64,000 nt of DNA from Methylococcaceae bacterium (GTDB lineage Bacteria; Pseudomonadota; Gammaproteobacteria; Methylococcales; Methylomonadaceae). The translations under genes and the position numbers were made by a program. Location of the stretch: assembly GCA_016715325.1 (NCBI GenBank), contig JADKAL010000016.1, positions 1 through 64,000 on the forward strand. Direction: 5' to 3'. A model generated the notes under the pieces. It was not told the origin of the DNA. It was given only the letters and a program-made list of their open reading frames with translations, and searched no databases. This document shows, piece by piece, positions 22,408 to 31,883 of this stretch. Position 1 is the stretch's first letter. The number at the start of each line of letters is the position of its first letter.

Positions 22408-22639
22408 GTCGGCTAATCAGGATGAAAATCAAATTAATCCCGCTAAATTGCTGTTAAGCAAATGGACAGCAGTTGTACCGATGAATAAAGAAAAACATTT
22501 CCTGGTAACGCGAGTCGATAAGGATGAAAAAGACACCGTTATATCTTGTTTTCTTGAAGCCGTCATGACTCGGAACGAATATTCTATTAATTGGCAAGAG
22601 TTGAAAGACAAGTCGCGTTGGTTAGCCGGATGGCTTTAA
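22400..22639 (+). CDS. TIGR02450-type Trp-rich protein
   Basis: A 79-residue protein with the family pattern NPAKLLLSKWTAVVP near the N-terminus, NKEKHFLVTRV, and a tryptophan-rich end (INWQELKDKSRWLAGWL). The function of the family is unknown. The ATG overlaps the permease gene by eight bases and the ATPase gene starts 16 bases after the stop, so it is translated as part of the transporter operon. The embedding may be accidental, since relatives usually occur elsewhere. Confidence 0.82.
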   Translation: MNKSANQDENQINPAKLLLSKWTAVVPMNKEKHFLVTRVDKDEKDTVISCFLEAVMTRNEYSINWQELKDKSRWLAGWL

Positions 22640-22655
22640 ACTTGATCCTCATAAC

Positions 22656-24266
22656 ATGACGAAATCTTTACTTCAGGTTGAAAAACTAAGTGTCGTTTTC
22701 AACACGCATCACAAAGTCGTCGATGACATCAGTTTCGATGTATATCCCGGCGAAACCTTCGCTTTAGTCGGCGAATCCGGCTCGGGAAAATCCATCACGG
22801 CGTTATCGGTGCTGAGGTTATTGCCCAATAACGCGACTATTCAAGCGTCTTCGATAACGTTAACGGGCGAAAATCTATTAAAGAAGACCGAATTGGAGAT
22901 GTGCCGAATTCGTGGTCGGCGCATTGCGTTGATTTTTCAAGATCCGATGTCGTCGTTAAACCCAGTAATGACCATCGGCGATCAAGTTGCCGAGGCCATT
23001 CACCAGCATTTCCCGCTTTCAAAAAGCGATACTCAACAACGCGTATTAGAATTATTGCAGCAGGTTGAATTGCCTGAGCCGGATAAACGCATTAAGGATT
23101 ATCCGCATCAATTATCCGGCGGGCAGCGTCAACGGGTTATGATCGCTATTGCGTTAGCAGGCAAGCCGGATTTATTAATCGCGGACGAGCCGACAACCTC
23201 ATTGGATGTAACGATTCAAGCGCAGATTTTGTCATTGCTGAAAAATATACAAAAAGAAACCGGCATGGGGCTTTGGCTCATTAGTCACGATTTAGCTTTG
23301 GTTTCAACGATTGCCGACCGTGTCGCGGTGATGCAGAAAGGGATAATCGTGGAAACTGGAAATTCAGGCGATTTATTCAGTCGCCCGCAACATCCTTATA
23401 CCCAAAAATTACTTTCGGCTTTGCCTTCAATTCAGAGTTGCCTGAATCACATTGCTGAACAGAAACTGCCTTTACTCGAAGTCGACGATTTTCATTGCTA
23501 CTACCCCATTCGGAAAGGACTTTTCAAAAGAATTGCCGGTTACGTGCGAGCTGTCGATGGGGTAAGTTTTACCATTCAAAAAGGCAAAACGCTGGCCTTG
23601 GTAGGAGAGTCAGGCTGCGGTAAGACTACCTTGGGAAAGAGCTTGCTGAATCTGATTCCAGGAGGCGCGGGTACTGTTAAAATCGACGGTATCGATTTGC
23701 ATGCTTTGTCCGGCGAATCGCTGCGAAAGCAACGCGCCAACATGCAAATTATTTTCCAGGATCCGTTTTCGTCGATGAACCCTCGGATGCTGGTCGGCGA
23801 TATTGTGGCGGAGGGGATTAAAGCGTTATTCCCCGAAATCGGCGAAGAACAAAGGAAAGATAGGGTCAGTTTGCTACTAGAGCAGGTCGGTTTACCGGGC
23901 GATTCGGCATTGCGTTATCCGCACGAGTTTTCGGGCGGGCAGCGGCAGCGGATTTGTATCGCCCGCGCTTTGGCGGTGCGACCGAAATTGATTGTATGCG
24001 ACGAGCCGACCAGCGCATTGGACGTATCCGTTCAGGCGCAGATTATTGCGTTACTTAAGACTTTGCAACGTGAACAAGGAATAAGTTATTTATTTATAAC
24101 GCACGATTTAGCCGTCGTTGCCGAAATCGCGGACGAAATTGCCGTTATGTACCAAGGTAAAATAATCGAACAAGGCAAGGTCGAAAAGATATTGTTTGAA
24201 TCGGAACACGAATATACAAAAAAATTAATTGCCGCCTTACCTAAGCTGGAAAACAACTCAAAATAA
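22656..24266 (+). CDS. Fused ABC transporter ATP-binding protein, dipeptide type
   Basis: Two ATPase domains in one chain of 536 residues, like YejF and GsiA. Domain 1: Walker A GESGSGKS, signature LSGGQRQRVMIA, Walker B LLIADEPTTSLD. Domain 2: GESGCGKT, FSGGQRQRICIARALA, LIVCDEPTSALD. Each half ends in an oligopeptide-transporter C-terminal stretch (HPYTQKLLSALPS; EHEYTKKLIAALPK). It energises the permease encoded upstream, and probably a second permease encoded elsewhere. The gene is convergent with the ATPase gene at 24273, only six bases away. Confidence 0.93.
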   Translation: MTKSLLQVEKLSVVFNTHHKVVDDISFDVYPGETFALVGESGSGKSITALSVLRLLPNNATIQASSITLTGENLLKKTELEMCRIRGRRIALIFQDPMSSLNPVMTIGDQVAEAIHQHFPLSKSDTQQRVLELLQQVELPEPDKRIKDYPHQLSGGQRQRVMIAIALAGKPDLLIADEPTTSLDVTIQAQILSLLKNIQKETGMGLWLISHDLALVSTIADRVAVMQKGIIVETGNSGDLFSRPQHPYTQKLLSALPSIQSCLNHIAEQKLPLLEVDDFHCYYPIRKGLFKRIAGYVRAVDGVSFTIQKGKTLALVGESGCGKTTLGKSLLNLIPGGAGTVKIDGIDLHALSGESLRKQRANMQIIFQDPFSSMNPRMLVGDIVAEGIKALFPEIGEEQRKDRVSLLLEQVGLPGDSALRYPHEFSGGQRQRICIARALAVRPKLIVCDEPTSALDVSVQAQIIALLKTLQREQGISYLFITHDLAVVAEIADEIAVMYQGKIIEQGKVEKILFESEHEYTKKLIAALPKLENNSK

Positions 24267-24272
24267 TAACTA

Positions 24273-25199
24273 TTACAGCGACTTTGAGATATCGACTTTG
24301 GTTTTTTCTAAAATAGCCCTTCGTAATTTTTCCGCTTCAGTTGCCCGGTCCATTAAGCTGGGTTCGGCAGACACGGTCCCTTTAAAACGTTTGATACCGC
24401 CGGTTTTTCTTTCATTAACGACTTCAACGATGATTTTCCAACCTATTGTTTTAGTCTCGGAGGCGAATGCAAAAACCATCGCCAAATCGCAAATATTGTT
24501 AATAAGCCTAGGAACGCCTTCGGTGTAATAATAAACGGCCGCCGCCGCTGCTTCATTGAAAATTGAAGGGTTACCGCCGGCAATTTGTAATCTATGAGCA
24601 ATATAATTTTGAGTTTCCTCAAAATTCAACGGTTTCAAGTGATATTCGATAGAAATGCGCTGTGCGAACTGAACTAACTCAGGCATATTTAACTTATCGA
24701 CCAGTTCAGGCTGCCCCACCAAAATGAGCTGGAGTTTAATTTGATCCGCAATGTTGACATTGGATAGCAACCTTAGTTCTTCCAGTGTATCGATATCCAT
24801 ATTCTGCGCCTCGTCGACAATGAGTATGACGCGGCGTTGTTTTTTATGCTCTTCGGTTAGAAATTTAGTGAAGATTTGGTAGCGTTCGGCTTTATTTTTA
24901 GTTTCGTGCTGAATGTTGAATGAGGCTAAAACCCACGTTAGCAAATCGCCGAAAGCGCTGTGTGTGTTGGTGATTAGACCGACAGTGCATTGATTTTCAA
25001 CTTTTCCTAAAACCGTCATAATCAGTGTCGTTTTACCCGAACCGATTTCACCGGTAATGACGGTAATACTCGATTGGCTGACTAAGCCGTATTTCAAAGT
25101 AGTCAGTGCTTTCTTATGGATGGGACTCAAATAAAGAAAGCTAGGGTCTGGGCTCAGTGAAAATGGCTTTTTGGTGAGGCCGAAAAAATTTGTATACAT
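24273..25199 (-). CDS. ExeA/GspA-like AAA ATPase
   Basis: AAA-type ATPase of 308 residues. The start MYTNFFGLTKKPFSLSPDPSFLYLSP is typical of the ExeA/MshM family, which includes ATPases tied to type II secretion, MSHA pili and exosortase clusters. Walker A is TGEIGSGKTT, Walker B is VILIVDEAQN, and sensor-like text GVPRLINNICDLAM follows. It lacks the C-terminal peptidoglycan-binding domain of true ExeA. No secretion, pilus or exosortase gene is next to it, so its partner cannot be named. Its upstream region holds tandem ATCAAGTGC repeats. Confidence 0.85.
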   Translation of the reverse strand: MYTNFFGLTKKPFSLSPDPSFLYLSPIHKKALTTLKYGLVSQSSITVITGEIGSGKTTLIMTVLGKVENQCTVGLITNTHSAFGDLLTWVLASFNIQHETKNKAERYQIFTKFLTEEHKKQRRVILIVDEAQNMDIDTLEELRLLSNVNIADQIKLQLILVGQPELVDKLNMPELVQFAQRISIEYHLKPLNFEETQNYIAHRLQIAGGNPSIFNEAAAAAVYYYTEGVPRLINNICDLAMVFAFASETKTIGWKIIVEVVNERKTGGIKRFKGTVSAEPSLMDRATEAEKLRRAILEKTKVDISKSL

Positions 25200-25561
25200 A
25201 CTTTATGTGAGGTCATCCATTTAAAAGGGCTTATTTAAAGTGGTTTTCGTTATCAAGCCTGCACTTGATTAGCGCGCACTTGATGTTTATTTCCGTATAA
25301 TTTCGACATCTAAGCTTAAAAATTTTCTATATGGGTAATTTTAGGAGAGTTTAGATAATGACACTAGGGTTTAAAAGGATAAATAGTGTAATAAATTGTC
25401 ATTATTCAGCTTTCATAGCGTAAATTAAACCGCTCAGACAAACAATAAGTAAAAACACCTAATTCAAAAATCAATTAAAAATAACCTATAAACACTAAGC
25501 TAGCTTAAGTAATTTCAGGGATGTTAAACTTGAATACGACTAATTTGCAAGTATCGTGTTC
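25200..25561. other. Intergenic with tandem operator-like repeats
   Basis: A 362-base space between two minus-strand genes, without a gene. At 25252-25284 it contains ATCAAG, then GCACTTGAT twice with a 15-base period. Read on the minus strand this is ATCAAGTGC twice plus CTTGAT, placed 50-85 bases before the ATPase gene, where a regulator could bind. The remainder is AT-rich. Confidence 0.45.
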
Positions 25562-28384
25562 TCAGTTTTCAGTATGGATCAACTTTAATCCGGGCGGTAA
25601 TGCTTCGCCGAAGAATTGATTTTCTTCTTTTTCATCCAGTTCTTTGTAATGTTGAACCATCTCTGACCAAGGCGGAGGACATTTGCTGGCTCTGAGTTTT
25701 TCGATGATCAATTGACGAATGCCTTCGTCGATATCTCTGGCGCGATCGCCGGAATTTCGACTGATCAAAGTGGCGGCAAATGCTGCTTGAGGATTCTTTT
25801 TCCAATCCACGTTTAAAATTGTTTTCAACCATTGATTGGCAGTATCGGTAGCAATAACATTGTGGCTGCTGCCGTAAAAGGGCATTCGCGATCCTACGCG
25901 ACCTAATGCCCACCAAGTTTGCGAGGATTCGCCGGCTTTTTCCAAGCGTTTTAAATACCACTCGCCGAGTTGGGATTTATCTTGCGCAGAGAGTCTTTCA
26001 AGTACGGCTGAAAGTCTCACCAAATCTTCATAACTGCGTTGTTTGGCTTGTTTTGCAATACTGGGCTGCCTAGCTGAGGCAGGATTAATGTAATTGGCGA
26101 TATCGGCAAACAGCTTGTTTTGGAACGAGGCGTCCAACCCGCCTGCAATGCGCCGCCACAGCGTCCACCACTCGCTCCAATTTTGAATTTCGTTAGTAAA
26201 TTGAATCCCTTGCGAATAGATTTTGCAAAGTTGCTCCACGCGCCAGTCGTCTAAAGGGTAACCGAAGCCGGGTCTTAAACAAAAGCCGATTAAGCTGAGC
26301 CAGACTCTTTCATGATGTTCCGAACGGCGGCGATATTTATGTCCTTCCCATAACGCAGTAAACAGCGCTCTAAGCAGCGGAGTCTCCCACTCTGAACGGT
26401 CTTTGCCTAACTGTTTTTCGAGTGTTGTTCGTAAATTCTTTACCGCGTTAGGGTCGATGTCTTTCGATTTAGGGCCGAATATCGCTTGAATGTGTTCTAT
26501 GCCGCTGTTGAGATGCGGGGGTAATTCCGCATTGAGCCGAGCATCGGTTTTGCGATGTTTTCTGATCTGAAATTCGACGTTCCATCGTCGCTGTTGAGCC
26601 GCTTTCTCAGCGTGATCGACGGATGAGTTCAATGAATCGTTTACAGCAATACATTGAATTCTGAGTGTCCCGAGTTCGGTCTGGGTCACACCGAGCACGA
26701 CAATTGTGTCTTTTTTGTTTTCATTGCCGGTATCGTCAAAAGCGACGATCAACGGAGGTAGGGCATGGAACTCATCCGTTATTTCAGATAATTCACCGGC
26801 TTTGCTATGACTGTCGCCGGAATAAGAGACTAAATCGAAACGGACGGGTTCACCGGTACGAAGTGCGAAGCGTCGGTCTTGTAAAATGATTTCCTCGCCT
26901 TCTTCACTGCCTTTAGGTAAGACGCAAATGCCTTGTTTTGTAATGGATACAGGCGAGGTATGACGATTATCTTCCGTCGTATCGACCAGAATAAAGTAGC
27001 TTCGCGCCGAACCGCCGCCGATTTTAAGCTTTTTCTCGTGCCTTGCAATTGCATAACTGACGGCGCCGTATGCAACCGAATATTCGGGATGGTTGTTTTC
27101 AAGTAAGATTAGCTCGGACGATTTCCAGGTGCGTAATAGGTCCAGAACCCGTAGTGTGATGGCTTGACTTCGAAATAATCCGCCGTTTAACAGAACGGCG
27201 TCGGGCACAACTCCTGCGTAATCTAAAGCTTCCGAAGCCGTTTCTTTGTGGAGATTTAAGAAGGACGCGATGTGTTTGCTGACAGCGGGTTCCGCCGTAT
27301 ACGGCAAACCGAACTCCACAACGCCGCTGCGTTTTTTATCGGGTAAATCAGTCAGTGTTGTTAAGGGGAAGAAGCCGTCTAATGCAATGCGTCCGACATC
27401 TTCTTGTGTAATCGTTGTCGAACGGGATGAGCCGATGAGTTTCGATCCGCCGCCTAACAGCGTGATAGTCGTTTGATCGGGCGCATTTTCTGCAAGAAGC
27501 TTCTCTTTGGCGTTACGGCATTGTTCGATCAATTGATACAAGTCTGACGCCGATAAGCGAGTTTGATCTTTGCTTATACGGCTTTCAACGAGGTGGGCTA
27601 GCGCCAGATCGATATTGTCGCCGCCCAACATGATGTGGTCGCCGACTGCAATGCGAGTTAATTTAGGTTCCGGATGGCCGTGTTCGACTTTGATCAAGGT
27701 CAGGTCGGTTGTGCCGCCGCCGATGTCGCAGACAAGCAGTAATCGAATCCCTGAAAGCGCGCTTTCAATCTGGCCGCTTTGCCGTCTTAGCCAGTCGTAG
27801 CAAACTGCTTGCGGTTCTTCTAAAAGCTTGATGGCGTTGAGACCTGCTCTCGACGCCGCTTCCATCGTCAAGGAGCGAGCGGCTTCGTCAAACGATGCCG
27901 GTACGGTAATAACAATATCTTGCAATTCTAAAGGCGCTTCCGGAAATCGATGGCCCCATACCGTACGGACATGTCTCAGGTAGCTTGCACTGGCTTCAAT
28001 CGGCGAGACTTTATCAACATCCTCGGCGCTTCCCCAGGGCAAAATTTCAGCATCGTGATCGACAGTCGCATGCGATAGCCAGCTTTTGGCGCTGGTTACC
28101 AATCTGCCTTTAGACTTTACGCCTAACAAGCGTGCCGCTTCTCCAATCACCGCGCGTGATCCGGGCTGAGAGAAAACGATCTCCGTATCCGCTAGTTCGT
28201 TTAGAGCCGGATGATAGCGCACGGAAGGCAATAAGGGTCTGGCGGCCGTTTGTCCCGGTGCAATTAATTGTTCGATTTGAAATAACTGGATGTCGTGACT
28301 TTTGTCGTTTTTGGCATAGGCAACGACGGTATGCGTAGTGCCTAAATCAATACCGACATGGTACTGAGAGGATTGTTTGAGCAC
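25562..28384 (-). CDS. Hsp70 family protein (long, DUF3731-containing)
   Basis: A DnaK relative of 940 residues. The actin-like ATPase domain is clear: phosphate-1 motif YHVGIDLGTTHTVVAYA, ITVPASFDEAARS, connect segment GLNAIKLLEEPQAVCYDW, phosphate-2 LLVCDIGGGTTDLT, and VLLNGGLFRSQAI. The remaining 450 residues do not look like a normal DnaK substrate domain and match the DUF3731-type C-terminal region of large Hsp70 paralogs. No DnaJ or GrpE is nearby. The client is unknown. It is transcribed alone; a minus-strand terminator at 28672-28700 insulates it from upstream transcription. Confidence 0.87.
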   Translation of the reverse strand: MLKQSSQYHVGIDLGTTHTVVAYAKNDKSHDIQLFQIEQLIAPGQTAARPLLPSVRYHPALNELADTEIVFSQPGSRAVIGEAARLLGVKSKGRLVTSAKSWLSHATVDHDAEILPWGSAEDVDKVSPIEASASYLRHVRTVWGHRFPEAPLELQDIVITVPASFDEAARSLTMEAASRAGLNAIKLLEEPQAVCYDWLRRQSGQIESALSGIRLLLVCDIGGGTTDLTLIKVEHGHPEPKLTRIAVGDHIMLGGDNIDLALAHLVESRISKDQTRLSASDLYQLIEQCRNAKEKLLAENAPDQTTITLLGGGSKLIGSSRSTTITQEDVGRIALDGFFPLTTLTDLPDKKRSGVVEFGLPYTAEPAVSKHIASFLNLHKETASEALDYAGVVPDAVLLNGGLFRSQAITLRVLDLLRTWKSSELILLENNHPEYSVAYGAVSYAIARHEKKLKIGGGSARSYFILVDTTEDNRHTSPVSITKQGICVLPKGSEEGEEIILQDRRFALRTGEPVRFDLVSYSGDSHSKAGELSEITDEFHALPPLIVAFDDTGNENKKDTIVVLGVTQTELGTLRIQCIAVNDSLNSSVDHAEKAAQQRRWNVEFQIRKHRKTDARLNAELPPHLNSGIEHIQAIFGPKSKDIDPNAVKNLRTTLEKQLGKDRSEWETPLLRALFTALWEGHKYRRRSEHHERVWLSLIGFCLRPGFGYPLDDWRVEQLCKIYSQGIQFTNEIQNWSEWWTLWRRIAGGLDASFQNKLFADIANYINPASARQPSIAKQAKQRSYEDLVRLSAVLERLSAQDKSQLGEWYLKRLEKAGESSQTWWALGRVGSRMPFYGSSHNVIATDTANQWLKTILNVDWKKNPQAAFAATLISRNSGDRARDIDEGIRQLIIEKLRASKCPPPWSEMVQHYKELDEKEENQFFGEALPPGLKLIHTEN

Positions 28385-28671
28385 AGACTTGGCCTAATTC
28401 CAATAAGATTTATAACAGAATAAACGCTATCTGATAGCTTTCTGATAAAAGGGTTAAAGGCCTATTTTAACATGATTGGACTGGCAGACGTTGTTTGCCT
28501 CAATTCATCGATTGTAATCGAGATTACTTTTTTGAATCATTGTGTTGAGTGCTGTTAAAAATTATATTCTGTCATTGTAAAGCGGAGTCAAAAGCGATTT
28601 GGACTGAAAATTTGTGCAGAAAAGCATTGCACACTTTCGCCGGGAAAGGGATGAGAAGAGTAAAAATGAAG

Positions 28672-28700
28672 TAAAAAAACCCCCAGTACAAGCGCTGGGA
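28672..28700 (-). terminator. Intrinsic terminator on the minus strand
   Basis: On the minus strand TCCCAG, an 8-base loop, CTGGGG, then G and seven T. It faces the Hsp70 gene, so it stops leftward transcription coming from 28700 or beyond. Confidence 0.7.
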
Positions 28701-28800
28701 GCGGCAGATCAAACATCAGGAGGATTACATGCTTGAGATATAGAACAAGAAATATTGATGGTTGCCTGATACGTCAGGCATGAACACTATCAGCAACGCA
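28672..28800 (-). ncRNA. Candidate small RNA ending at a terminator
   Basis: Read on the minus strand, the region holds a hairpin TGCCTGA-CGTA-TCAGGCA (28764-28781), a single-stranded stretch with an anti-Shine-Dalgarno-like CCTCCT near 28718, and a terminator hairpin with seven T. That is the build of a trans-acting, Hfq-type small RNA. No gene on this strand lies upstream to explain the terminator. The 5' end is not determined and no family was recognised. Confidence 0.35.
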
Positions 28801-29225
28801 TTAAATATTTATAAAAAATAAAACCAAGTATGGAAGACGATGGCTTTACAATATTTCATAAGAATCGTTTAGTATTTATGTAAATGCTTAGGAGGTAGAA
28901 ACAAAATATAAACAACTTAAGGTATATTCTATTAAAGTCATGATAAGTTAACAATAATGGCTTTTATTGATTTATAGTTTCATAAAAGCGTATAAATAAC
29001 GCTATCTGTTACCTCGATAAAACTGACAAATTCCTAAATGCTTCATTGTTTAGTAAACAGTTTAATTGCTATACTCACAAGCAGGAAAAACGGTTACACT
29101 TGCATCAATTGTTTTGAATTTTGAGCATCAACCTCTACGAAACGAATCTATTTCTAGAATTTCGACGCAAATGCAAAATTAATTAAGTTAACCTTCAAAC
29201 GTTATCGAATTCGGAGCTACTGACT

Positions 29226-29245
29226 TAACCTTTTGAACAAGGTTA
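29226..29245. promoter_or_regulatory. Inverted repeat upstream of the sdh operon
   Basis: TAACCTT and AAGGTTA are exact inverted copies six bases apart, 75-94 bases before the sdhC start. It may be an operator for the TCA block. The sequence does not match FNR or another site I can name. Confidence 0.35.
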
Positions 29246-29319
29246 GTGTTATGTCAATGTTTCTAATTACGTAACCAAGGAATGAAGTAATTCAAGACCA
29301 TTTCAATTTTGTGGAACCA

Positions 29320-29697
29320 ATGACGATTAAGCATTCCAGACCGACTTCACCGCACCTCCAAATCTACAAATTACCGCTTACCGGATTAATTTCCATTACT
29401 CACCGAATTACGGGAGTCTGTTTATCGGCTGGATTGCTACTTGTTGTTGCTATCTTTTATTCGCTTTCGCAAGGTGCCGGTAGTTATGCGGCAATGCAAA
29501 ACATCGCCCATTTCTGGTTGGTAAAAGCGGTGTATTGGGGGTTTATCTACGCGCTGTTTTTTCACTTATGTCATGGTATTCGTCATCTATACTGGGACGT
29601 CGGCGAAGGGTTCGAACAAAATAAATTATTTCAGTATGCCTTGTTCGAGCTGATGTGGGCGTTAGCGCTTACGGTCGGCACTTGGTTTTTTATTTGA
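29320..29697 (+). CDS. sdhC: Succinate dehydrogenase cytochrome b556 subunit
   Basis: Membrane anchor of complex II, 125 residues with three transmembrane spans. The family signature SRPTSPHLQIYKLPLTGLIS followed by ITHRITG lies at the N-terminus, and the heme-ligand histidine is in HLCHGIRHLYWD near residue 85. ATG 29320 gives the usual MTIKHSRP start; a GTG nine bases upstream is the alternative. First gene of sdhCDAB, which is followed by sdhE and icd on the same strand. Confidence 0.94.
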   Translation: MTIKHSRPTSPHLQIYKLPLTGLISITHRITGVCLSAGLLLVVAIFYSLSQGAGSYAAMQNIAHFWLVKAVYWGFIYALFFHLCHGIRHLYWDVGEGFEQNKLFQYALFELMWALALTVGTWFFI

Positions 29698-29737
29698 AAA
29701 TCGTCCTATGAACAGCCAATCTGTTACTGGAAACACT

Positions 29738-30067
29738 ATGATTAAATCTGCAACATCGCATTGGTTAGTGCAACGAATAACCGCAGTTATTCTCATCCCG
29801 TTGTCATTCAAATTTATTATTTTCCTCAATCTATGCGTGAATGCGCCCTACGAGGAAACTAAAGCATGGTTGGCTTCAACCGGTAATTTGGTTTGGATTT
29901 TTGCCTGGTTAGTTGTCGTCTTCTACCATGCCGCACTCGGTTTACAGGTCGTCATTGAAGATTACGTCGCTAATCAAGGGCTTCAAAGTTTACTGATTAA
30001 GGCGATTAACTTGAGTTTTCTTATTATGACGATTGCAGTATCGGTATTTATGTACCGTAGTCTATAA
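29738..30067 (+). CDS. sdhD: Succinate dehydrogenase hydrophobic membrane anchor
   Basis: Second membrane subunit of complex II, 109 residues with three spans. SHWLVQRITAVILIPL is the family's N-terminal quinone-site region, and the heme-region histidine and conserved aspartate lie in FYHAALGLQVVIEDYV. I chose ATG 29738 because a GGA ribosome site precedes it and it gives the common MIKSATSHW start; ATG 29708 would add ten residues. It lies between sdhC and sdhA. Confidence 0.92.
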   Translation: MIKSATSHWLVQRITAVILIPLSFKFIIFLNLCVNAPYEETKAWLASTGNLVWIFAWLVVVFYHAALGLQVVIEDYVANQGLQSLLIKAINLSFLIMTIAVSVFMYRSL

Positions 30068-30098
30068 CATACAACACGGAACATTAACGGGATGATTC

Positions 30099-31883
30099 AT
30101 GACTGGAACTTATAACATTACCGAACACGAATACGATGTCATCGTAGTCGGTGCAGGTGGCGCGGGATTAAGGGCTACGCTCGGTATGGCAGAAAAGGGA
30201 TTAAAAACAGCCTGTCTCACCAAGGTTTTTCCTACCCGGAGCCATACCGTTGCTGCACAAGGCGGAATCAGCGCGGCTCTCGGTAATATGGGTGAAGACG
30301 ATTGGCGCTTCCACATGTACGATACTGTTAAAGGATCGGATTGGTTAGGCGATCAAGATGCCATCGAATATATGTGCCGAGAAGCGATTCCTGCGATTAT
30401 CGAATTGGAACACTACGGCGTACCTTTTTCAAGGACGGAAGACGGCAAGATTTATCAACGCGCCTTTGGCGGGATGACCACGCATTACGGAAAAGGCCAA
30501 GCCCAACGTACTTGCGCAGCCGCTGATAAAACCGGACATGCGATTTTGCATACCTTGTATCAGCAATCGCTGAAACATAACGCACTGTTCTTTATCGAAT
30601 ACATCGTGTTGGATTTGATTATGGTGGACGGCGAATGCCGTGGCGTATTGGCATGGTGCCTAGACGACGGAACGCTCCATTTATTTAAAGCACACATGAC
30701 CGTTTTGGCAACAGGCGGATATGGACGTACTTATTTTTCTTGCACATCGGCGCATACTGTAACAGGCGATGGCAGTGCGATGATATTACGAGCGGGATTG
30801 CCTTTGCAGGATATGGAGTTTATTCAATTCCATCCCACCGGTATCTATGGATCTGGCTGTTTAATTACAGAAGGTGCAAGGGGTGAGGGCGGTTATCTGA
30901 CCAACTCTGAAGGCGAAAAATTCATGGCGCGTTATGCGCCCCACGCAAAAGATTTAGCTTCACGAGATGTGGTGAGTCGCGCCATTCAAATTGAAATCAA
31001 CGAAGGCCGCGGACTGGGCGAGCATAAAGATTACGTTCATCTGCATATAGAACACCTCGATCCTGCTGTGATTCATGAACGTTTACCGGGTATAGCAGAG
31101 ACGTCGAAAATCTTTGCCGGTGTTGATGTTACCAAAGAGCCGATTCCTGTGTTACCTACCGTGCATTACAACATGGGCGGTATCCCGACCAATTACAAGG
31201 CAGAAGTGGTAACCCTTGAGGACGGTAATCCGGATAAGGTTGTACCCGGTTTGATGTCCATCGGCGAAGCAGCTTGTGTTTCTGTGCATGGCGCAAACCG
31301 TTTAGGTTCGAATTCCTTGCTTGATCTGATTGTATTTGGCCGTTCTGCAGCCATTCGTTGCGCTGAAATCGTTAAACCTGGATCAAAACATAAAGATTTG
31401 CCTAAAACGGCTTGCGATAAGGCGCTTACTCGATTCGACAAATTCCGAAACGCCAGCGGTTCAATACCGACTGCGGAAATTAGGTTGAACATGCAAAAAA
31501 CGATGCAAAGTAAAGCAGCTGTCTTCCGTACTCAAACGATCATGGACGAAGGCATGGCATCGATGAAAACAATTTTGAAATCAATGGATGATGTCAAAGT
31601 GACGGATCGTTCTTTGATATGGAATACCGATCTGGTAGAAACCCTGGAACTGGATAATTTATTGAGCCAAGCGATGGTGTCAATTTCGGCGGCCAGCAAC
31701 CGTCAGGAAAGCCGCGGAGGTCATGCCAGGGAAGACTTCCCATTAAGGGATGACGAGAATTGGATGAAACATACCCTGACATGGTTAACGAATGACAAAG
31801 TCAAATTCGGTTATCGTCCTGTACATTTATACACGTTAACGAAAGATGTAGAGGTGGTCATGCCTAAAGAGAGGGTTTACTAA
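30099..31883 (+). CDS. sdhA: Succinate dehydrogenase flavoprotein subunit
   Basis: Catalytic subunit of 594 residues, oxidising succinate to fumarate. FAD-binding [15 protein letters not shown] at the N-terminus, the covalent FAD histidine in [17 protein letters not shown], substrate-binding HPTGIYGSG, and [14 protein letters not shown] are all present. The ATG follows a GGGATGA ribosome site. Its stop codon overlaps the sdhB start by one base (TAATG), so the two are translationally coupled. Confidence 0.98.
   Translation: MTGTYNITEHEYDVIVVGAGGAGLRATLGMAEKGLKTACLTKVFPTRSHTVAAQGGISAALGNMGEDDWRFHMYDTVKGSDWLGDQDAIEYMCREAIPAIIELEHYGVPFSRTEDGKIYQRAFGGMTTHYGKGQAQRTCAAADKTGHAILHTLYQQSLKHNALFFIEYIVLDLIMVDGECRGVLAWCLDDGTLHLFKAHMTVLATGGYGRTYFSCTSAHTVTGDGSAMILRAGLPLQDMEFIQFHPTGIYGSGCLITEGARGEGGYLTNSEGEKFMARYAPHAKDLASRDVVSRAIQIEINEGRGLGEHKDYVHLHIEHLDPAVIHERLPGIAETSKIFAGVDVTKEPIPVLPTVHYNMGGIPTNYKAEVVTLEDGNPDKVVPGLMSIGEAACVSVHGANRLGSNSLLDLIVFGRSAAIRCAEIVKPGSKHKDLPKTACDKALTRFDKFRNASGSIPTAEIRLNMQKTMQSKAAVFRTQTIMDEGMASMKTILKSMDDVKVTDRSLIWNTDLVETLELDNLLSQAMVSISAASNRQESRGGHAREDFPLRDDENWMKHTLTWLTNDKVKFGYRPVHLYTLTKDVEVVMPKERVY

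Larger units (their letters stand above)
28385..29310. other. Long divergent intergenic region before sdhC
   Basis: About 926 AT-rich bases between the Hsp70 gene (minus) and sdhC (plus). It contains a minus-strand terminator with a candidate small RNA (28672-28800) and an inverted repeat near sdhC. A plus-strand ATG at 28729 has a strong ribosome site but stops after four codons. No protein gene was found. Confidence 0.55.

Noticed and set aside
24229..24528. 99-codon plus-strand frame opposite the ExeA-like gene
   Set aside because: It is antisense to a well-recognised AAA ATPase and shows no family features.
28729..28743. ATG with a strong AGGAGG ribosome site in the pre-sdh region
   Set aside because: The frame stops after four codons (MLEI), and the AGGAGG is the complement of the CCTCCT of the candidate minus-strand RNA.
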